A stretch of 54,306 nucleotides of DNA, from the NCBI RefSeq assembly GCF_002863225.1, contig NZ_PKEK01000017.1:1-54306 (forward strand), read 5' to 3'. How positions within the stretch are numbered: the first letter of the stretch is position 1; each line of letters starts with the position of its first letter. Below, in pieces: positions 16,976 through 26,962 of this stretch. The stretch is from Mycobacterium sp. (lineage in GTDB: Bacteria > Actinomycetota > Actinomycetes > Mycobacteriales > Mycobacteriaceae). The notes beneath the pieces were generated by a model. That model searched no databases. It had not been told where the DNA came from and saw only the letters and a list, made by a program, of their open reading frames with translations. Both the position numbers and the translations under genes were made by a program.

Positions 16976-17877
16976 GTGCTCCAGCCCTGAGTCTCCCCGT
17001 CAAAAGCCCCGCGGTTGCCCGAATCAGCCTCAGCCGGCGAATCAAGAACAACGCAGCCGCACTCTTCTTCGTCGCGTCGTTCGGGCTCGCCCTGGTGCCG
17101 CTGTTCTGGGTGCTGTGGATCGTGGTCGACCGGGGCTGGTACGCGATCACCAGGCAGGGGTGGTGGAGTCACTCATTGCGCGGAGTACTGCCGGAGCAAT
17201 TCGCCGGCGGGGTTTATCACGCTCTCTACGGCACCCTTGTTCAGGCGGCGGTAGCCGCAATCATCGCTGTCCCTTTGGGATTCATGACCGCGGTGTACTT
17301 GGCGGAGTACCGTTCCAGCAGGCTCGCCCGGTTCACCACCTTCATGGTCGACGTGCTGGCCGGACTGCCGTCCATCGTCGCGGCACTGTTCATTTTCAGC
17401 CTGTGGATCGCTACCTTCGGCTTTCAGCAGAGTGCTTTCGCCGTGTCTCTCGCGCTGGTCTTGTTGATGTTGCCCGTCGTGGTGCGGTCCACCGAAGAAA
17501 TGCTTCGACTGGTGCCACAAGACTTACGAGAAGCCAGCTACGCGTTGGGGATTCCCCAGTGGAAAACCATCATGCGGATCGTCGTTCCCGTTGCCCTGCC
17601 CGGGATCGTCACCGGGGTGCTGCTGGCCATCGCGAGAGTGATGGGCGAAACCGCGCCTGTCCTGGTGTTGGTCGGATACAGCCGGTCGATCAACTTCGAC
17701 ATCTTCCACGGGAACATGGCTTCGCTGCCGCTGCTGATCTATTCCGAACTCAACAACCCCGAGCACGCCGGATTTCTGCGGGTGTGGGGCTCGGCGCTGA
17801 CGCTGATCATCGTCGTGGCCGTTGTCTACCTGGTCGCGACCCTGGCCAACCGGCTCATCACCCTGCGACGCCGCTGA
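16972..17877 (+). CDS. pstA1: Phosphate ABC transporter permease PstA
   Basis: Second membrane subunit of the phosphate importer, 301 residues. It overlaps pstC by 4 bp. The EAA-type loop is [28 protein letters not shown], and the PstA hallmark [12 protein letters not shown] appears as [17 protein letters not shown]. Transmembrane stretches include [24 protein letters not shown] near the N-terminus and [17 protein letters not shown] near the C-terminus. It converges with pknD (13-bp gap). Symbol by synteny with M. tuberculosis. Confidence 0.92.
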   Translation: MSAPALSLPVKSPAVARISLSRRIKNNAAALFFVASFGLALVPLFWVLWIVVDRGWYAITRQGWWSHSLRGVLPEQFAGGVYHALYGTLVQAAVAAIIAVPLGFMTAVYLAEYRSSRLARFTTFMVDVLAGLPSIVAALFIFSLWIATFGFQQSAFAVSLALVLLMLPVVVRSTEEMLRLVPQDLREASYALGIPQWKTIMRIVVPVALPGIVTGVLLAIARVMGETAPVLVLVGYSRSINFDIFHGNMASLPLLIYSELNNPEHAGFLRVWGSALTLIIVVAVVYLVATLANRLITLRRR

Positions 17878-17890
17878 ATCGGAAGCGGGT

Positions 17891-20038
17891 CTATCCCGAG
17901 CACCCGGCGACCCGGAACTTGGTCACCCTGTCGTTGCCACGGTCGGCGATGTACAGATTGCTGTCCTTGTCCAACGCCAACTGAAGTGGTGTGTTGAGGC
18001 CGTTGAGCGCCAACGGAGTTGGGGCACTGCCGTTGGCCGCCAGTTTCACCACCTGGTTGTCGTCGTGCTCGCTGACGTAGATATCGCCGGCGGCATTCAC
18101 CACGATCCCCCAGGGCACGCTGGTCCCGGTGAACGGGAGCACGGTCTGCTCGGTCGACCCGGGCGCGAGCTTCAGGACCCGATTGTTGTCGGTGTCGGTG
18201 ACGTAGACATTGCCGGCATCGTCGACCGCCACGCCGTCGGGGTTGTCGAGTCCGCTGAACGGGAGCACCTCGGGTGTCTTGGTGCCGGCCGGCAATTTCA
18301 CCACCCGGTCGTTACCCCGATCGGCGACGTAGACGTTGCCGGACTTGTCGACCGTCACGCCCTCCGGAAAACTCAGGCCGGTGAACGGTAACTCCGTCTG
18401 AGTGTTCGATCCGGCCGCCATCGTGACGACCCGGTGGTTGAAGTCGGTGACATACACCGCACCGGCCGAGTCGACGGCCAGCCCCTGTGGCTGGTACAGA
18501 CCGGTGAAGGGAAGCACCGCAGGCGTTTCCGATCCAGGATTCAGTTTCACCACGCGGCCGTACATGCCTTGGTTGGTGACATAGACGGCGCCGGCGGAGT
18601 CCACCGCGACGCCGCCGGGCGACAGTCGAAAGTTGAGCCCGTTGAAGGGCAACTCATTCTGACCGCACGCCTCGGCTGCGGGGCCCTTGTCGGGCCTGAA
18701 GACGATGGCGGCCACGACAGCGAGCAAGACCGCGGCCGCGGCAGCGCCCAGGATCACCCACAGTTTGCGCTTGCTGCGAGGGTCGGGCTGGGGTCTGAAG
18801 TCCGGTTGACGGGGGCGCGGCGATGCCGGCGCCGGCGACGCACCGGTGGCGGGGCCCCAGTTGCCTCCACCGCTGGGCGGAGACGTGCGCGCCGCGGGCG
18901 CGATGCCGGTGGGCGGCGAGGACCAATCTCCTTCGGGCGGTGGGCCTGAACGCCCCGCGGGAGCGACCCCGGTCGGCGGTGCTGCGTGCCCTCCGGTGTT
19001 GGATCCGGTGGGCGGTGCCGCATAACCTCCGGTGCGGGATCCGGTGGGCGCCGATCTCCACCCGCCACCGGCCAGGCCGGTAGGCGGAGAGTTCCACCGC
19101 CCGCTGCCGGGGTCAGAGAGCGAAGGACTCGCCATGGTCTGCTCGCCCGCAGCGACTTCGTTCTGTTGAAGAATGCTCTCCGCTTGATGCTGCTCGGTTG
19201 TCGTCAGCGCACGCAGAGCGGCGTTGGCCAGCTCGCCGGCGGTGCGGTACCGGTCGGCGGGGTTTTTGGCCATGCCCTTGGCGACAACGTCGTCGAGCGC
19301 GGGCGGCACTCGCCCGGGAAGAAGCTGGCTGGGCCGCGGCGCGGGCTCCATCAGGTGTGAGGCGACCAGTCGTTCGACGCTCTCGCCGCGAAACGGTGGC
19401 GCCCCGATGAGGCATTCGCCGAGAACGCATGCCAGCGAATAGATGTCGGACCGGTAGGTGACCTCGCTGTCGCTGAATCGTTCCGGAGCCATGTATCGGT
19501 ACGTTCCGATTGCCATCCCGACCTGAGTCACGCCGGCGTCCTCGCCCGAGCGAGCGATGCCGAAGTCCACCAGATAAGCAAAGTCATCGCCGGTGATGAG
19601 GATGTTCTCCGGCTTCACATCTCGGTGGGTGATGCCGCTGGCGTGCGCGGCGTCCAAGGCCGCCGCGACCTGACGAATGATGGCTACCGTACGTGGTGGG
19701 CTCATCGGTCCGGTCCGCCTGAGCACGTCGGCCAGGCTCTCACCGTCGATGAGCCGCATGTCCAGATAGAGCTGGCCATTGATCTCGCCGTAGTCGTGAA
19801 TGGGCACCACATGCGGTTCGGTCAACCGTCCGGCGGCGCCGGCCTCGCGTTGCATCCGGGAGCGGTACGCAGGGTCGTCGGAGAATTCCTGCGATATCAA
19901 CTTGAGCGCGACCACCCGGCCCTTGCGGGTGTCCTCTGCCTCGTAGACCTCGCCCATGCCGCCGCGCCCCAGCGCTCGGGTCAGCCGGTAGGGGCCGAAC
20001 CACGATCCCACTCGGGAATTCTGCTGACCAGTGCTCAC
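17891..20038 (-). CDS. pknD: Membrane Ser/Thr protein kinase PknD with extracellular NHL beta-propeller
   Basis: 715-residue Hanks-type receptor kinase. The kinase domain spans about residues 17-275: GRGGMGEVY loop, Lys46 in ALKLI, HRDVKPEN at 138-145, DFG at 158-160 and APE in YMAPERF. A long Pro/Gly/Ser/Thr linker (about 285-425) contains repeats of the form APPTGxxxGG. One transmembrane helix lies at about 427-447. Outside the cell come about six NHL/YVTN-like blades (GVAVDxxGxVYVTDxxNxRVVKL repeats). Start GTG with GGAG upstream. It lies 13 bp downstream of a pstS on the same strand. In M. tuberculosis the same pair sits in the phosphate locus, implying a link between phosphate status and signalling. 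The linker appears longer than in the M. tuberculosis protein. Confidence 0.94.
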   Translation of the reverse strand: MSTGQQNSRVGSWFGPYRLTRALGRGGMGEVYEAEDTRKGRVVALKLISQEFSDDPAYRSRMQREAGAAGRLTEPHVVPIHDYGEINGQLYLDMRLIDGESLADVLRRTGPMSPPRTVAIIRQVAAALDAAHASGITHRDVKPENILITGDDFAYLVDFGIARSGEDAGVTQVGMAIGTYRYMAPERFSDSEVTYRSDIYSLACVLGECLIGAPPFRGESVERLVASHLMEPAPRPSQLLPGRVPPALDDVVAKGMAKNPADRYRTAGELANAALRALTTTEQHQAESILQQNEVAAGEQTMASPSLSDPGSGRWNSPPTGLAGGGWRSAPTGSRTGGYAAPPTGSNTGGHAAPPTGVAPAGRSGPPPEGDWSSPPTGIAPAARTSPPSGGGNWGPATGASPAPASPRPRQPDFRPQPDPRSKRKLWVILGAAAAAVLLAVVAAIVFRPDKGPAAEACGQNELPFNGLNFRLSPGGVAVDSAGAVYVTNQGMYGRVVKLNPGSETPAVLPFTGLYQPQGLAVDSAGAVYVTDFNHRVVTMAAGSNTQTELPFTGLSFPEGVTVDKSGNVYVADRGNDRVVKLPAGTKTPEVLPFSGLDNPDGVAVDDAGNVYVTDTDNNRVLKLAPGSTEQTVLPFTGTSVPWGIVVNAAGDIYVSEHDDNQVVKLAANGSAPTPLALNGLNTPLQLALDKDSNLYIADRGNDRVTKFRVAGCSG

Positions 20039-20051
20039 TGTCGACGCTCCA

Positions 20052-21170
20052 TTACGAGATCCCGTTCACCGCGGCGGAAAGCTTCGACTGAAACGAGCTC
20101 GGCATCGGGATGTATCCGTATTGATCCAGGCCGGTTTGGCCCGCCCCGATGGTGGCCTGCATGAAGGCTTTCACCGCCGCCCCGGTCGACGCATCCGGAT
20201 ACTTCGAGCAGACGATCTCGTAGGTGGCCAACACAATCGGGTAGGCGCCAGACTGGGACGGCTTGTAGAAGGACGACGTGTCCACCACCAGGTCGTTGCC
20301 TTGGCCGGCGAACTTCGCGCCCGCGATCGTCTTGCCGACCGACTCGGGGGTGATCGTCACCGGGTCAGGACCGGCCGACGTCACGATCTGCGCCATGCTC
20401 AATTGGTGACCGACGGCGAATGACCATTCGTTGTAGGTGATCGACCCATTGGTCGATTTCAACGCGGCCGACGTGCCTTCGTTCCCGACCGCACCCTGGC
20501 CGACGCCGCCTTCGAAGGTCTCGCCGGTGCCCTTGCCCCAGGCGCCGTCCGAGGCGGCATCGAGGTACTTCTGAAAGTTGAAGGTGGTGCCGGATTTATC
20601 ACCGCGGAACACGACAGTGATAGGCGCCGCAGGAAGATTCACGCCAGAGTTGAGATTCTTGATCGCTGGATCATTCCACTGGGTGATCGCGCCGTTGAAG
20701 ATCTTCGCGGCGGTCGGGCCGTCGAGGTTCAGCGTCGAGACGCCCTCGAGGTTGTACGTCACCGCGATGGGTCCGAAGACAGCCGGCAGATCCCAGGCGG
20801 GAGAACCGCAGCGCTGTTGCGCCTTGTCGGGTTCGCCCTTCGCCGCATCCAGCGGCCGGTCCGAGCCGGCGAGGTCTGTGACGTTGCTGAGGAACTGCTG
20901 GACGCCGGTGCCCGAGCCGTTGGCCTTGTAGTCCAGGGTCATTCCCGGGCAGGCGCGAATGTAGGCGTAGACGAACTGTTCGATCGCGTTGGTCTGTGCG
21001 GTCGAACCGCTGGCCAGGAGCTTCTTCTTACCGCCACAGTTCACCGGCACCGGTGGGGGTCCGGTGCCGGAACTCGACGACGACTTACTGTCGCTGCCGC
21101 CGCACGCCGACACCAGCGATGCACCTATCACGAGCGCGCTCAGCGCCGCGATACATCGGCTGACCTTCAA
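20052..21170 (-). CDS. pstS2: Phosphate ABC transporter substrate-binding lipoprotein PstS (second copy)
   Basis: 372 residues, similar along its length to the PstS at 14.9 kb (shared blocks SGSTAQ, [40 protein letters not shown]). Lipoprotein signal with lipobox VSAC (Cys about 23) and a Ser/Gly-rich linker. It is on the opposite strand, directly upstream of pknD, as in M. tuberculosis (hence the symbol). In the M. tuberculosis locus pstB follows next. Here an unrelated hydrolase does, so pstB has been moved or lost from this site. Confidence 0.92.
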   Translation of the reverse strand: MKVSRCIAALSALVIGASLVSACGGSDSKSSSSSGTGPPPVPVNCGGKKKLLASGSTAQTNAIEQFVYAYIRACPGMTLDYKANGSGTGVQQFLSNVTDLAGSDRPLDAAKGEPDKAQQRCGSPAWDLPAVFGPIAVTYNLEGVSTLNLDGPTAAKIFNGAITQWNDPAIKNLNSGVNLPAAPITVVFRGDKSGTTFNFQKYLDAASDGAWGKGTGETFEGGVGQGAVGNEGTSAALKSTNGSITYNEWSFAVGHQLSMAQIVTSAGPDPVTITPESVGKTIAGAKFAGQGNDLVVDTSSFYKPSQSGAYPIVLATYEIVCSKYPDASTGAAVKAFMQATIGAGQTGLDQYGYIPMPSSFQSKLSAAVNGIS

Positions 21171-21291
21171 GACACGTCCCCTACGTTGATCGACAACTGG
21201 ACGCCGAGCCTACCGTTAACGGCAGACAGCGTGAGGCTTAATAGCAGATGAATGGGGTTTTCCAAGCAGGGCCACAGCACCCGGCCCTGGG

Positions 21292-22107
21292 CTACACGCT
21301 CGCGAGAAAGTCCAGCAAGACGGCGTTGACTACTGCCGGTTGCTCCAGCTGAGGACAGTGGCCGGCCGCCTCGATGACCGCCGACCTGCCCTGTGGAAAC
21401 TGATCGGCGATCTCTTTCGCCCAGCCGGTCGGTAGCAGCTTGTCGCAGGCGCCCTCGACCACCAGCGCGGGCACCGCCACCCGCCCGTAGGCGCGTTTGC
21501 TAGACGGCGCCGGCGGAAGATCGGCGCCGGGACGACGAAAGCGCGCGGCGGCGAGGCTCTCCCATGCCCCGGGGGTGATGCTCGAGTCGTACCGGCGCCG
21601 GACGTAGGCCTCGTCGGCCGGGTACTTCGCATCATGGAAAAGCGCCTCGACGATCCGGCGCATCGCCGGCAGTGTGGCGTCGTAGTCGTACAGGGCGGTC
21701 ATGTGCTGGTTGCGCTGGATCTCGCCGCCGCCGCAGATGGCAACCAAGCTGCGCATCGGCAACATCGGCGCGTCCGCAGTGGCGTCGACGAGCAGGTTGA
21801 TGGCGCCCATCGAGTTGCCGACGAAGTGCGCCGACCCGATGCCGAGCGTCGCACAGAAACTCGCCAGATGGCGGATCCGCATGCCGCGGCCGTCGTTGAA
21901 ATCGACGACCTTGGCCGACTGACCGAAACCCAGCATATCGGGTGCCAACACCCGGTACCGCTCAGCGAGCGCGGGTATCGTTGCCTCCCAGGCAATTTCG
22001 GCGCTGACTCCGAATTCCCCACCGTGCAGCAGGATCACCGGATCACCGGCGCCGGCTTCGAGGTAGTGGGTGACAAGGCCGTCGACGGTCATCGTCGTGG
22101 ACTCCAT
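21292..22107 (-). CDS. Alpha/beta-fold hydrolase
   Basis: 271-residue serine hydrolase. Oxyanion region ILLHGGEFG, nucleophile elbow GNSMG (Ser), acid residue probably Asp in VEGACDKLLP, and catalytic His in EAAGHCPQLEQP. Start ATG with AGGAG 7 bp upstream. Similar in style to C-C bond hydrolases of meta-cleavage pathways (MhpC/HsaD/BphD group). It is the last gene of the minus-strand module that includes an mhpABC-like set, where the MhpC-like protein at 29.5-30.4 kb would be the other C-C hydrolase. An esterase or lactonase role is equally possible. Confidence 0.85.
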   Translation of the reverse strand: MESTTMTVDGLVTHYLEAGAGDPVILLHGGEFGVSAEIAWEATIPALAERYRVLAPDMLGFGQSAKVVDFNDGRGMRIRHLASFCATLGIGSAHFVGNSMGAINLLVDATADAPMLPMRSLVAICGGGEIQRNQHMTALYDYDATLPAMRRIVEALFHDAKYPADEAYVRRRYDSSITPGAWESLAAARFRRPGADLPPAPSSKRAYGRVAVPALVVEGACDKLLPTGWAKEIADQFPQGRSAVIEAAGHCPQLEQPAVVNAVLLDFLASV

Positions 22108-22116
22108 CGGACGCTC

Positions 22117-23106
22117 CTACTTGATCGCGATGGGGTTGACCGGAGAGCCGACCGCGCCGGTGAATCTCAGTGGCGGCGCGACGAGTTGGAACTCGTACAC
22201 GCCGTCGGCGGCGCAATCCGCTGCCAACGCGTTGAGGTCCCAGTACTCGCCGAGCATCAGTCCCATGTCCCGCAGGCAGAGCATGTGCATCGGCAGCAGG
22301 GTGCCTTTCACACCCGATATCGGGTCTTCGACCATCAAGTTGTCGGCGGCCACCGCCGCGATGTCGTGATCGTGCAGCCAGGACGCGCACTGCCAGTCCA
22401 GTCCCGACCCGGGCTCGCCGCCGTTGCCGGTCTCCAAAAATCTTGCCCACCAACCGGTCCGCACCAGCACGATGTCACCGCGGCCGATGGCCACACCCTG
22501 CGCCCGTGCTACGTCGTCGAGTTCGGCCGGGGTGATCGGGTTGCCCAGCTCGATGAAGGTTTCGACGCCCCGGTGCCGGACGACGTCGAGCAGCACGCCG
22601 CGCGAGGTGATGCCCTTGCCGTCCACTTTGTCGATGCCGCAATGCTTCGCGCCGAAGCTGGTCACCGAGTCGGCCGGAAAGCCGTTGTAGAGCTTGTCTT
22701 CGTAGTAGACGTGCGACAGTGCGTCCCACTGGGTGGCACTTTGCAGCGGCATGATGATCATGTCGTCGTTGAAGCGGAACAGGTCGTCCTGGAAGTAGGT
22801 GCCCATCTCCTGTGCGCCCGGGTTGGCCGCCCAGTCCGGCCCGAATCGAGGTAGCGACTTGGCGTCACCACCGTCGACCGTCATGACGTGAATCGGGTTG
22901 TGCCGAAACTTGAACGAGCCCTGTGGACCCGAGGATCCGAAGTCGACGCCCAGCGGGAACACCTTGCCGTGCTTGACCAGACCGGCCGCCTCGGCCACCT
23001 TTTCCGCGGTGATGAAGTTCAGCGTCCCGAGTTCGTCGTCGTCGCCCCACCGCCCCCAGTTGGACACCTCGCCGGACACCCGGCGGAAGTCGGTCAGGCT
23101 AGCCAC
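22117..23106 (-). CDS. Cyclase family protein (kynurenine-formamidase-like fold)
   Basis: About 329 residues of the putative cyclase family (PF04199), which includes metal-dependent formamidases and ring-opening/closing hydrolases. The metal-site region reads SATQWDALSHVYYEDKLYNG, where the large-cyclase subgroup has QWDxLxH in place of HxGTHxDxxxH. N-terminal features WGRWGDDDELGTLNFIT and the later GDIVLVRTGW also match. The GTG start has GAGAGG upstream; the longer open frame would overlap the SDR gene. It probably opens a lactone or amide ring in the adjoining pathway; this is inference. Confidence 0.85.
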   Translation of the reverse strand: MASLTDFRRVSGEVSNWGRWGDDDELGTLNFITAEKVAEAAGLVKHGKVFPLGVDFGSSGPQGSFKFRHNPIHVMTVDGGDAKSLPRFGPDWAANPGAQEMGTYFQDDLFRFNDDMIIMPLQSATQWDALSHVYYEDKLYNGFPADSVTSFGAKHCGIDKVDGKGITSRGVLLDVVRHRGVETFIELGNPITPAELDDVARAQGVAIGRGDIVLVRTGWWARFLETGNGGEPGSGLDWQCASWLHDHDIAAVAADNLMVEDPISGVKGTLLPMHMLCLRDMGLMLGEYWDLNALAADCAADGVYEFQLVAPPLRFTGAVGSPVNPIAIK

Positions 23107-23111
23107 TGCGC

Positions 23112-23927
23112 TTACCTCTCCTCGATCTGACGCGCGACAGCGGCGCCGAGATTGCCGCCGTCGACCCACAGCACCTGACCCGAGATATAGCTGGCGGCTT
23201 GGCTATTCAGAAACACCAGTGCCGCCGCCTGTTCCTCGGGTTTGGATACCCGACCCAACGGTTTCGGGATGTCGTCGAGAAAGTCCTGCCCGTACGCGCC
23301 GCGGAGCTGGTCGAGGATCGGGGTCTCGGTGACGCCCGGCCCGGTGCAGTTGATTCGGATGCCCCGGCTGCCCAGCTTTTCGGTCTGGCTCATGGTGTAC
23401 AGGATGATCGCTTCCTTGGACAACCGGTAGCCCCCGTCGGCGAGTGCGTCGGGATTGGCCTTGCACCAGTCGATTCCGTCAGACATCGTCTGAGTTGTCA
23501 GCAACCCGCTGGTGACGTGTCGATTCTGCTGGTAATCCCTGGCCGCCAGCGACGAGACGCTCACGACCGACGACCCGGCGGGCATCTTGCGCACCAGCGA
23601 CTCGGCGGCGTGCCGTAGTCCGAGGAAGTTCACCGTGACGACCAGCAGCGGGTCTCCGATGCCCGAGGAGACGCCGGCGACATTGAACAACGTGTCCACT
23701 CGTTCGCCGACCGAGGCGACGCCGCGATCGATCGACTCGGGATCGGTCAGGTCGACGGCGTAGAACTCGGCGATCTCGTCGCCGGGCGGCTGTTTGTCCA
23801 ACCCGACGACGTGCGCACCCAACTCCGCGAGCTGCCGGGCCACGTGCGCTCCGATGCCCGACGAGCACCCGGTGACGACCGCCCGGCGTCCGTCGTATCG
23901 CCAGAGCTCGTCGATCCGCTCCAACAA
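23112..23927 (-). CDS. Short-chain dehydrogenase (hydroxysteroid dehydrogenase-like)
   Basis: 271-residue SDR: VTGCSSGIGAHVA loop, Asp-Lys end of strand 2 (VGLDKQ), LFNVAG in place of NNAG, serine in SVSSLAARD, and catalytic YRLSK. The segment SLAARDYQQN followed by a long insertion with GIDWCKANPDALADGGYRLSKEA recalls 3-alpha-hydroxysteroid/coniferyl-alcohol dehydrogenase-type SDRs. It starts at TTG (two TTG codons in a row) immediately after the stop of the LLM gene, with weak ribosome-site sequence, so translation is probably coupled. Its place in the operon suggests dehydrogenation of a cyclic alcohol. Confidence 0.86.
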   Translation of the reverse strand: MLERIDELWRYDGRRAVVTGCSSGIGAHVARQLAELGAHVVGLDKQPPGDEIAEFYAVDLTDPESIDRGVASVGERVDTLFNVAGVSSGIGDPLLVVTVNFLGLRHAAESLVRKMPAGSSVVSVSSLAARDYQQNRHVTSGLLTTQTMSDGIDWCKANPDALADGGYRLSKEAIILYTMSQTEKLGSRGIRINCTGPGVTETPILDQLRGAYGQDFLDDIPKPLGRVSKPEEQAAALVFLNSQAASYISGQVLWVDGGNLGAAVARQIEER

Positions 23928-25232
23928 CTACGGCTTCGACTCGTCTTTGAGCCGCTGGGCGGCCTGGACACGACCTTCGTTGATCTCGGCCATCGCTTCG
24001 GGAATCTCACTCGCGGTGAAGTTTCCGCCGCGTCCGGTGGGCAGACCTCCGAAGGAGTAGTTCTCGTCGAACCTCGGCGCGGTGGGTTCCGGACGGCGTG
24101 CCTCGATCCTCTCGATGATCGGCTCCAGCCGTTTGGCCTTCTCGGCCACCGCCCGTTTGTCCCGTTCGATGAATTCCGGCAGCACCTCTTTGCCCATCAG
24201 CTCGATGGATTCCATCGTGCCTTCGTGGCTGCGCGGGTTGAGCAGCAGGATGATCTCGTCGACGCCGCTCTCTTCATACCCACGCAGGAATTCCCGCACC
24301 GTGGCCGGCGATCCGATCGCCCCGCGCCCCGGTCCGTAGGCCAGCGTCGGATCCTTGTCGCACTCTTCGAGATAGCGCTCCCAGACCCCGGTTCGACCGG
24401 GGGTGTGCACGCCGGTCATGTAGTAGTGCATGATGCCGAACGAGAAGAATCCGCCGCCCATGCCGAGCCGTTGGACCGCCTGCTCGTCGGTCTTGGCCAC
24501 CATCATCGACAGGTCGCCGCCGATCGCGAGGATGTTCGGGTTGATGGCCGGGGTGACGGGTACGCCCACCTCCTCGAGATGCTTGTAGTAGCCGTTCACC
24601 CGCTCGGTCAACGGACCCGGCCCGGTGTAGGCGAAACTCAATGCGCCGAGGCATTTTTCGGCTGCCATCTGCACCGACGCCGGCCGGGTGCAGGCGACCC
24701 ATACCGGCGGGTGCGGCTTCTGCAGCGGCTTCGGGACGACATTGCGGGCCGGCATCTCGATGTGCTCGCCCTTGAATCCGGTGAACGGCTCTTCGGTCAT
24801 GCAGCGGATCGACACCTCGAGCGCTTCTTCCCACTGCGCGCGCTTGTCGGCCGGGTCGATGTTGAAACCGCCGAGCTCACCGATCGACGACGATTCGCCG
24901 GTGCCGAATTCGACCCTGCCGTCCGAGATCAGGTCCAGGGTGGCGATCCGCTCGGCGACCCGGGCCGGGTGGTTGACCGCGGGAGGCAGATGCATGATGC
25001 CGAATCCCAGCCGAATGTCCTTGGTGCGCTGGCTCGCTCCGGCCAGGAACATCTCCGGCGCGGTCGAGTGACAGTATTCCTCGAGGAAGTGGTGCTCGGT
25101 CAGCCAGACTGTGGAAAAACCGGCCTTGTCGGCGGCCTCGACCTCGTCCAGGCATTCCTTGAGCAGGATGTGCTCGTCGTCGTCTGACCACGGACGAGGT
25201 AGGGCGAATTCGTAGAACAGTGAGATCTTCAC
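23928..25232 (-). CDS. LLM-class flavin-dependent monooxygenase/oxidoreductase
   Basis: 434-residue bacterial-luciferase-like TIM barrel enzyme using FMN or F420. Features: N-terminal [63 protein letters not shown], and PPVWVACT. This HH-containing WLTEHHF form with RVEFGTG is usual in FMN-dependent LLM monooxygenases. The GTG start overlaps the KstD-like stop as GTGA, with GGGAGG 6 bp upstream, so it is translationally coupled. It may carry out a Baeyer-Villiger-like or hydroxylating step in the mhp-like module. Flavin and substrate are not determined. Confidence 0.88.
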   Translation of the reverse strand: MKISLFYEFALPRPWSDDDEHILLKECLDEVEAADKAGFSTVWLTEHHFLEEYCHSTAPEMFLAGASQRTKDIRLGFGIMHLPPAVNHPARVAERIATLDLISDGRVEFGTGESSSIGELGGFNIDPADKRAQWEEALEVSIRCMTEEPFTGFKGEHIEMPARNVVPKPLQKPHPPVWVACTRPASVQMAAEKCLGALSFAYTGPGPLTERVNGYYKHLEEVGVPVTPAINPNILAIGGDLSMMVAKTDEQAVQRLGMGGGFFSFGIMHYYMTGVHTPGRTGVWERYLEECDKDPTLAYGPGRGAIGSPATVREFLRGYEESGVDEIILLLNPRSHEGTMESIELMGKEVLPEFIERDKRAVAEKAKRLEPIIERIEARRPEPTAPRFDENYSFGGLPTGRGGNFTASEIPEAMAEINEGRVQAAQRLKDESKP

Positions 25233-26962
25233 TTTGTGCCTCCCGGAACTGTTGAGCGAATTGAGTTTTGGCTGGCAAGATGCTTGGCCGCGACGTAGCC
25301 GAAGGTCATCGCCGGTCCGATGGTGGCGCCGGCGCCGGCGTAACTGCGTCCCATGACCGCCGCCGAAGCGTTGCCCACCGCGTAGAGGCCGGGCACGACG
25401 GTGTCGTCGGCGCGCAGCACCCGCGCGAATTCGTCGGTACGCAGACCGCCTGAGGTGCCCAGATCGCCCAGCACCATCCGAAATGCGTAGTAGGGCGGTT
25501 TGCCCAGTGGGTGCAGATTGGGATTCGGCAGCGTCGGATCCCCGTAGTAGTTGTCGTACACGCTGTCACCGCGGTTGAAGTCGTCGTCGTGGCCAGTGAT
25601 CGCGAGTTCGTTGAATCGGGTTGCAGTGCGGCGTAGTTCAGCAGCGGGTACGCCGATCTTGGCGGCGAGCTCGTCCCAGCTGCCGGCCGCCTTGACCACC
25701 CCGGATTCCAGCCAGGCTTTGGGGATACGCCGGCCGGTGGGAACCGGTGCCAGGGGAACCTTCGGGATCGGCAAGTGACCGGCGACCACGTACTTGAGGA
25801 AGGACCGACGGTCGGTGATGAGCCAGCACGGTATGTGGGTGACGCCGGACTCCTGGCCTTCGATCATCGCGTGCCCGAAGTCCATGTACGGGGCCGCCTC
25901 GTTGATGAATCTGCGGCCCGCACCGTTGACGATGAATTGCGAGGGCATCATCCGCTCGTTGAGCATGAATTGCATTCGACCGTCCGGCCATTGGATGGCC
26001 GGGAACCACCAGGCCTCGTCCAGCATGTCGGCGGCGGCGCCCACCTGCTGGCCGGCCCGGATACCGTCACCGGTGGCCGCTGGGTTACCGAAGCTCCAGT
26101 CCTGGTCCACGGTCGGTTGATGCTCTTTGCGCCAGGCCATGTCGTGGTCGAAACCCCCGCTCGCGACGATCACACCGCGGCTGGCCCCAATCCGTTGCGG
26201 CGTACCGTCTTTCAGGACGACCGCGCCGATCACCGATCCGTCCGGGGCGGTGAGCAGTTGCGTCATCGGTGCGTCCAGCCACAGCGGGATACCTTGGTCG
26301 CTCATCGCCAGTCGTAGACGCGCGGCCAGCGACTGGCCGATCGCCGCCATCCGGTCGCCGAACACCCGCGCCCTCATCATCCGCCAGACCAGCTTGACCA
26401 GAACTCCCTTGCCCGCCCACGACTGGCGAACCTGGTAGAAGGACCGTAGCTCTTTGGGACCCAACCAGATTCCTCGCGGCGCCAGCGCCAGCGGGGTCAG
26501 CAGGTTCTGCTCCTCCTCGCCCAGCGTGCGCAGATCAATCGGCGGGACGTTGATCGTGCTGCCGAGTTCGGAACCGCCCGGCAGTTCCGGGTAGTAGTCG
26601 GCATACCCAGGCTTCCAGACGAATTCGAGCCACGGGCTGAGCTTCTCCAGAAAGTCCATCATGTTCGGCGCCGACTCGACGTATTGGCTAATTCGCGCGT
26701 CGCTGACCAGTCCGTCGGTGATCCGCCGCAGGTAGTCGACGACCTCGTCGGGCGGCGGTGTGTATCCCGCCCGCCGTTGTGCCGGCGCGCCAGGGACCCA
26801 GATGCCGCCGCCGGACAATGCGGTGGAACCACCGAACTGGCTGGACTTTTCGACGACCAACGTGGTCAGCCCGGAGGCCTTCGCAGCCAACGCCGCGGTC
26901 ATGCCACCGCCACCGGAGCCGACGATCAGGACGTCGACGACATCGTCGAAGGGTTCGCTCAC
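25229..26962 (-). CDS. FAD-binding dehydrogenase, 3-ketosteroid Delta1-dehydrogenase-like
   Basis: 577-residue flavoprotein of the fumarate reductase/KstD family. The FAD loop is [21 protein letters not shown], followed by [18 protein letters not shown]. The second FAD contact at the C-terminus is [44 protein letters not shown] and [11 protein letters not shown] resemble KstD paralogues that act on cyclic ketones. It overlaps both neighbours by 4 bp (the dioxygenase upstream and the LLM gene downstream), showing tight coupling. It would introduce a ring double bond; the ring type is unknown. A divergent homologue lies at 31.3 kb. Confidence 0.9.
   Translation of the reverse strand: MSEPFDDVVDVLIVGSGGGGMTAALAAKASGLTTLVVEKSSQFGGSTALSGGGIWVPGAPAQRRAGYTPPPDEVVDYLRRITDGLVSDARISQYVESAPNMMDFLEKLSPWLEFVWKPGYADYYPELPGGSELGSTINVPPIDLRTLGEEEQNLLTPLALAPRGIWLGPKELRSFYQVRQSWAGKGVLVKLVWRMMRARVFGDRMAAIGQSLAARLRLAMSDQGIPLWLDAPMTQLLTAPDGSVIGAVVLKDGTPQRIGASRGVIVASGGFDHDMAWRKEHQPTVDQDWSFGNPAATGDGIRAGQQVGAAADMLDEAWWFPAIQWPDGRMQFMLNERMMPSQFIVNGAGRRFINEAAPYMDFGHAMIEGQESGVTHIPCWLITDRRSFLKYVVAGHLPIPKVPLAPVPTGRRIPKAWLESGVVKAAGSWDELAAKIGVPAAELRRTATRFNELAITGHDDDFNRGDSVYDNYYGDPTLPNPNLHPLGKPPYYAFRMVLGDLGTSGGLRTDEFARVLRADDTVVPGLYAVGNASAAVMGRSYAGAGATIGPAMTFGYVAAKHLASQNSIRSTVPGGTK

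Noticed and set aside
21171..21291. A PHO box upstream of the second pstS
   Set aside because: Only degenerate units (ATTCATC, ATTAAGC on the minus strand) at 11-bp spacing could be found, too weak to claim.
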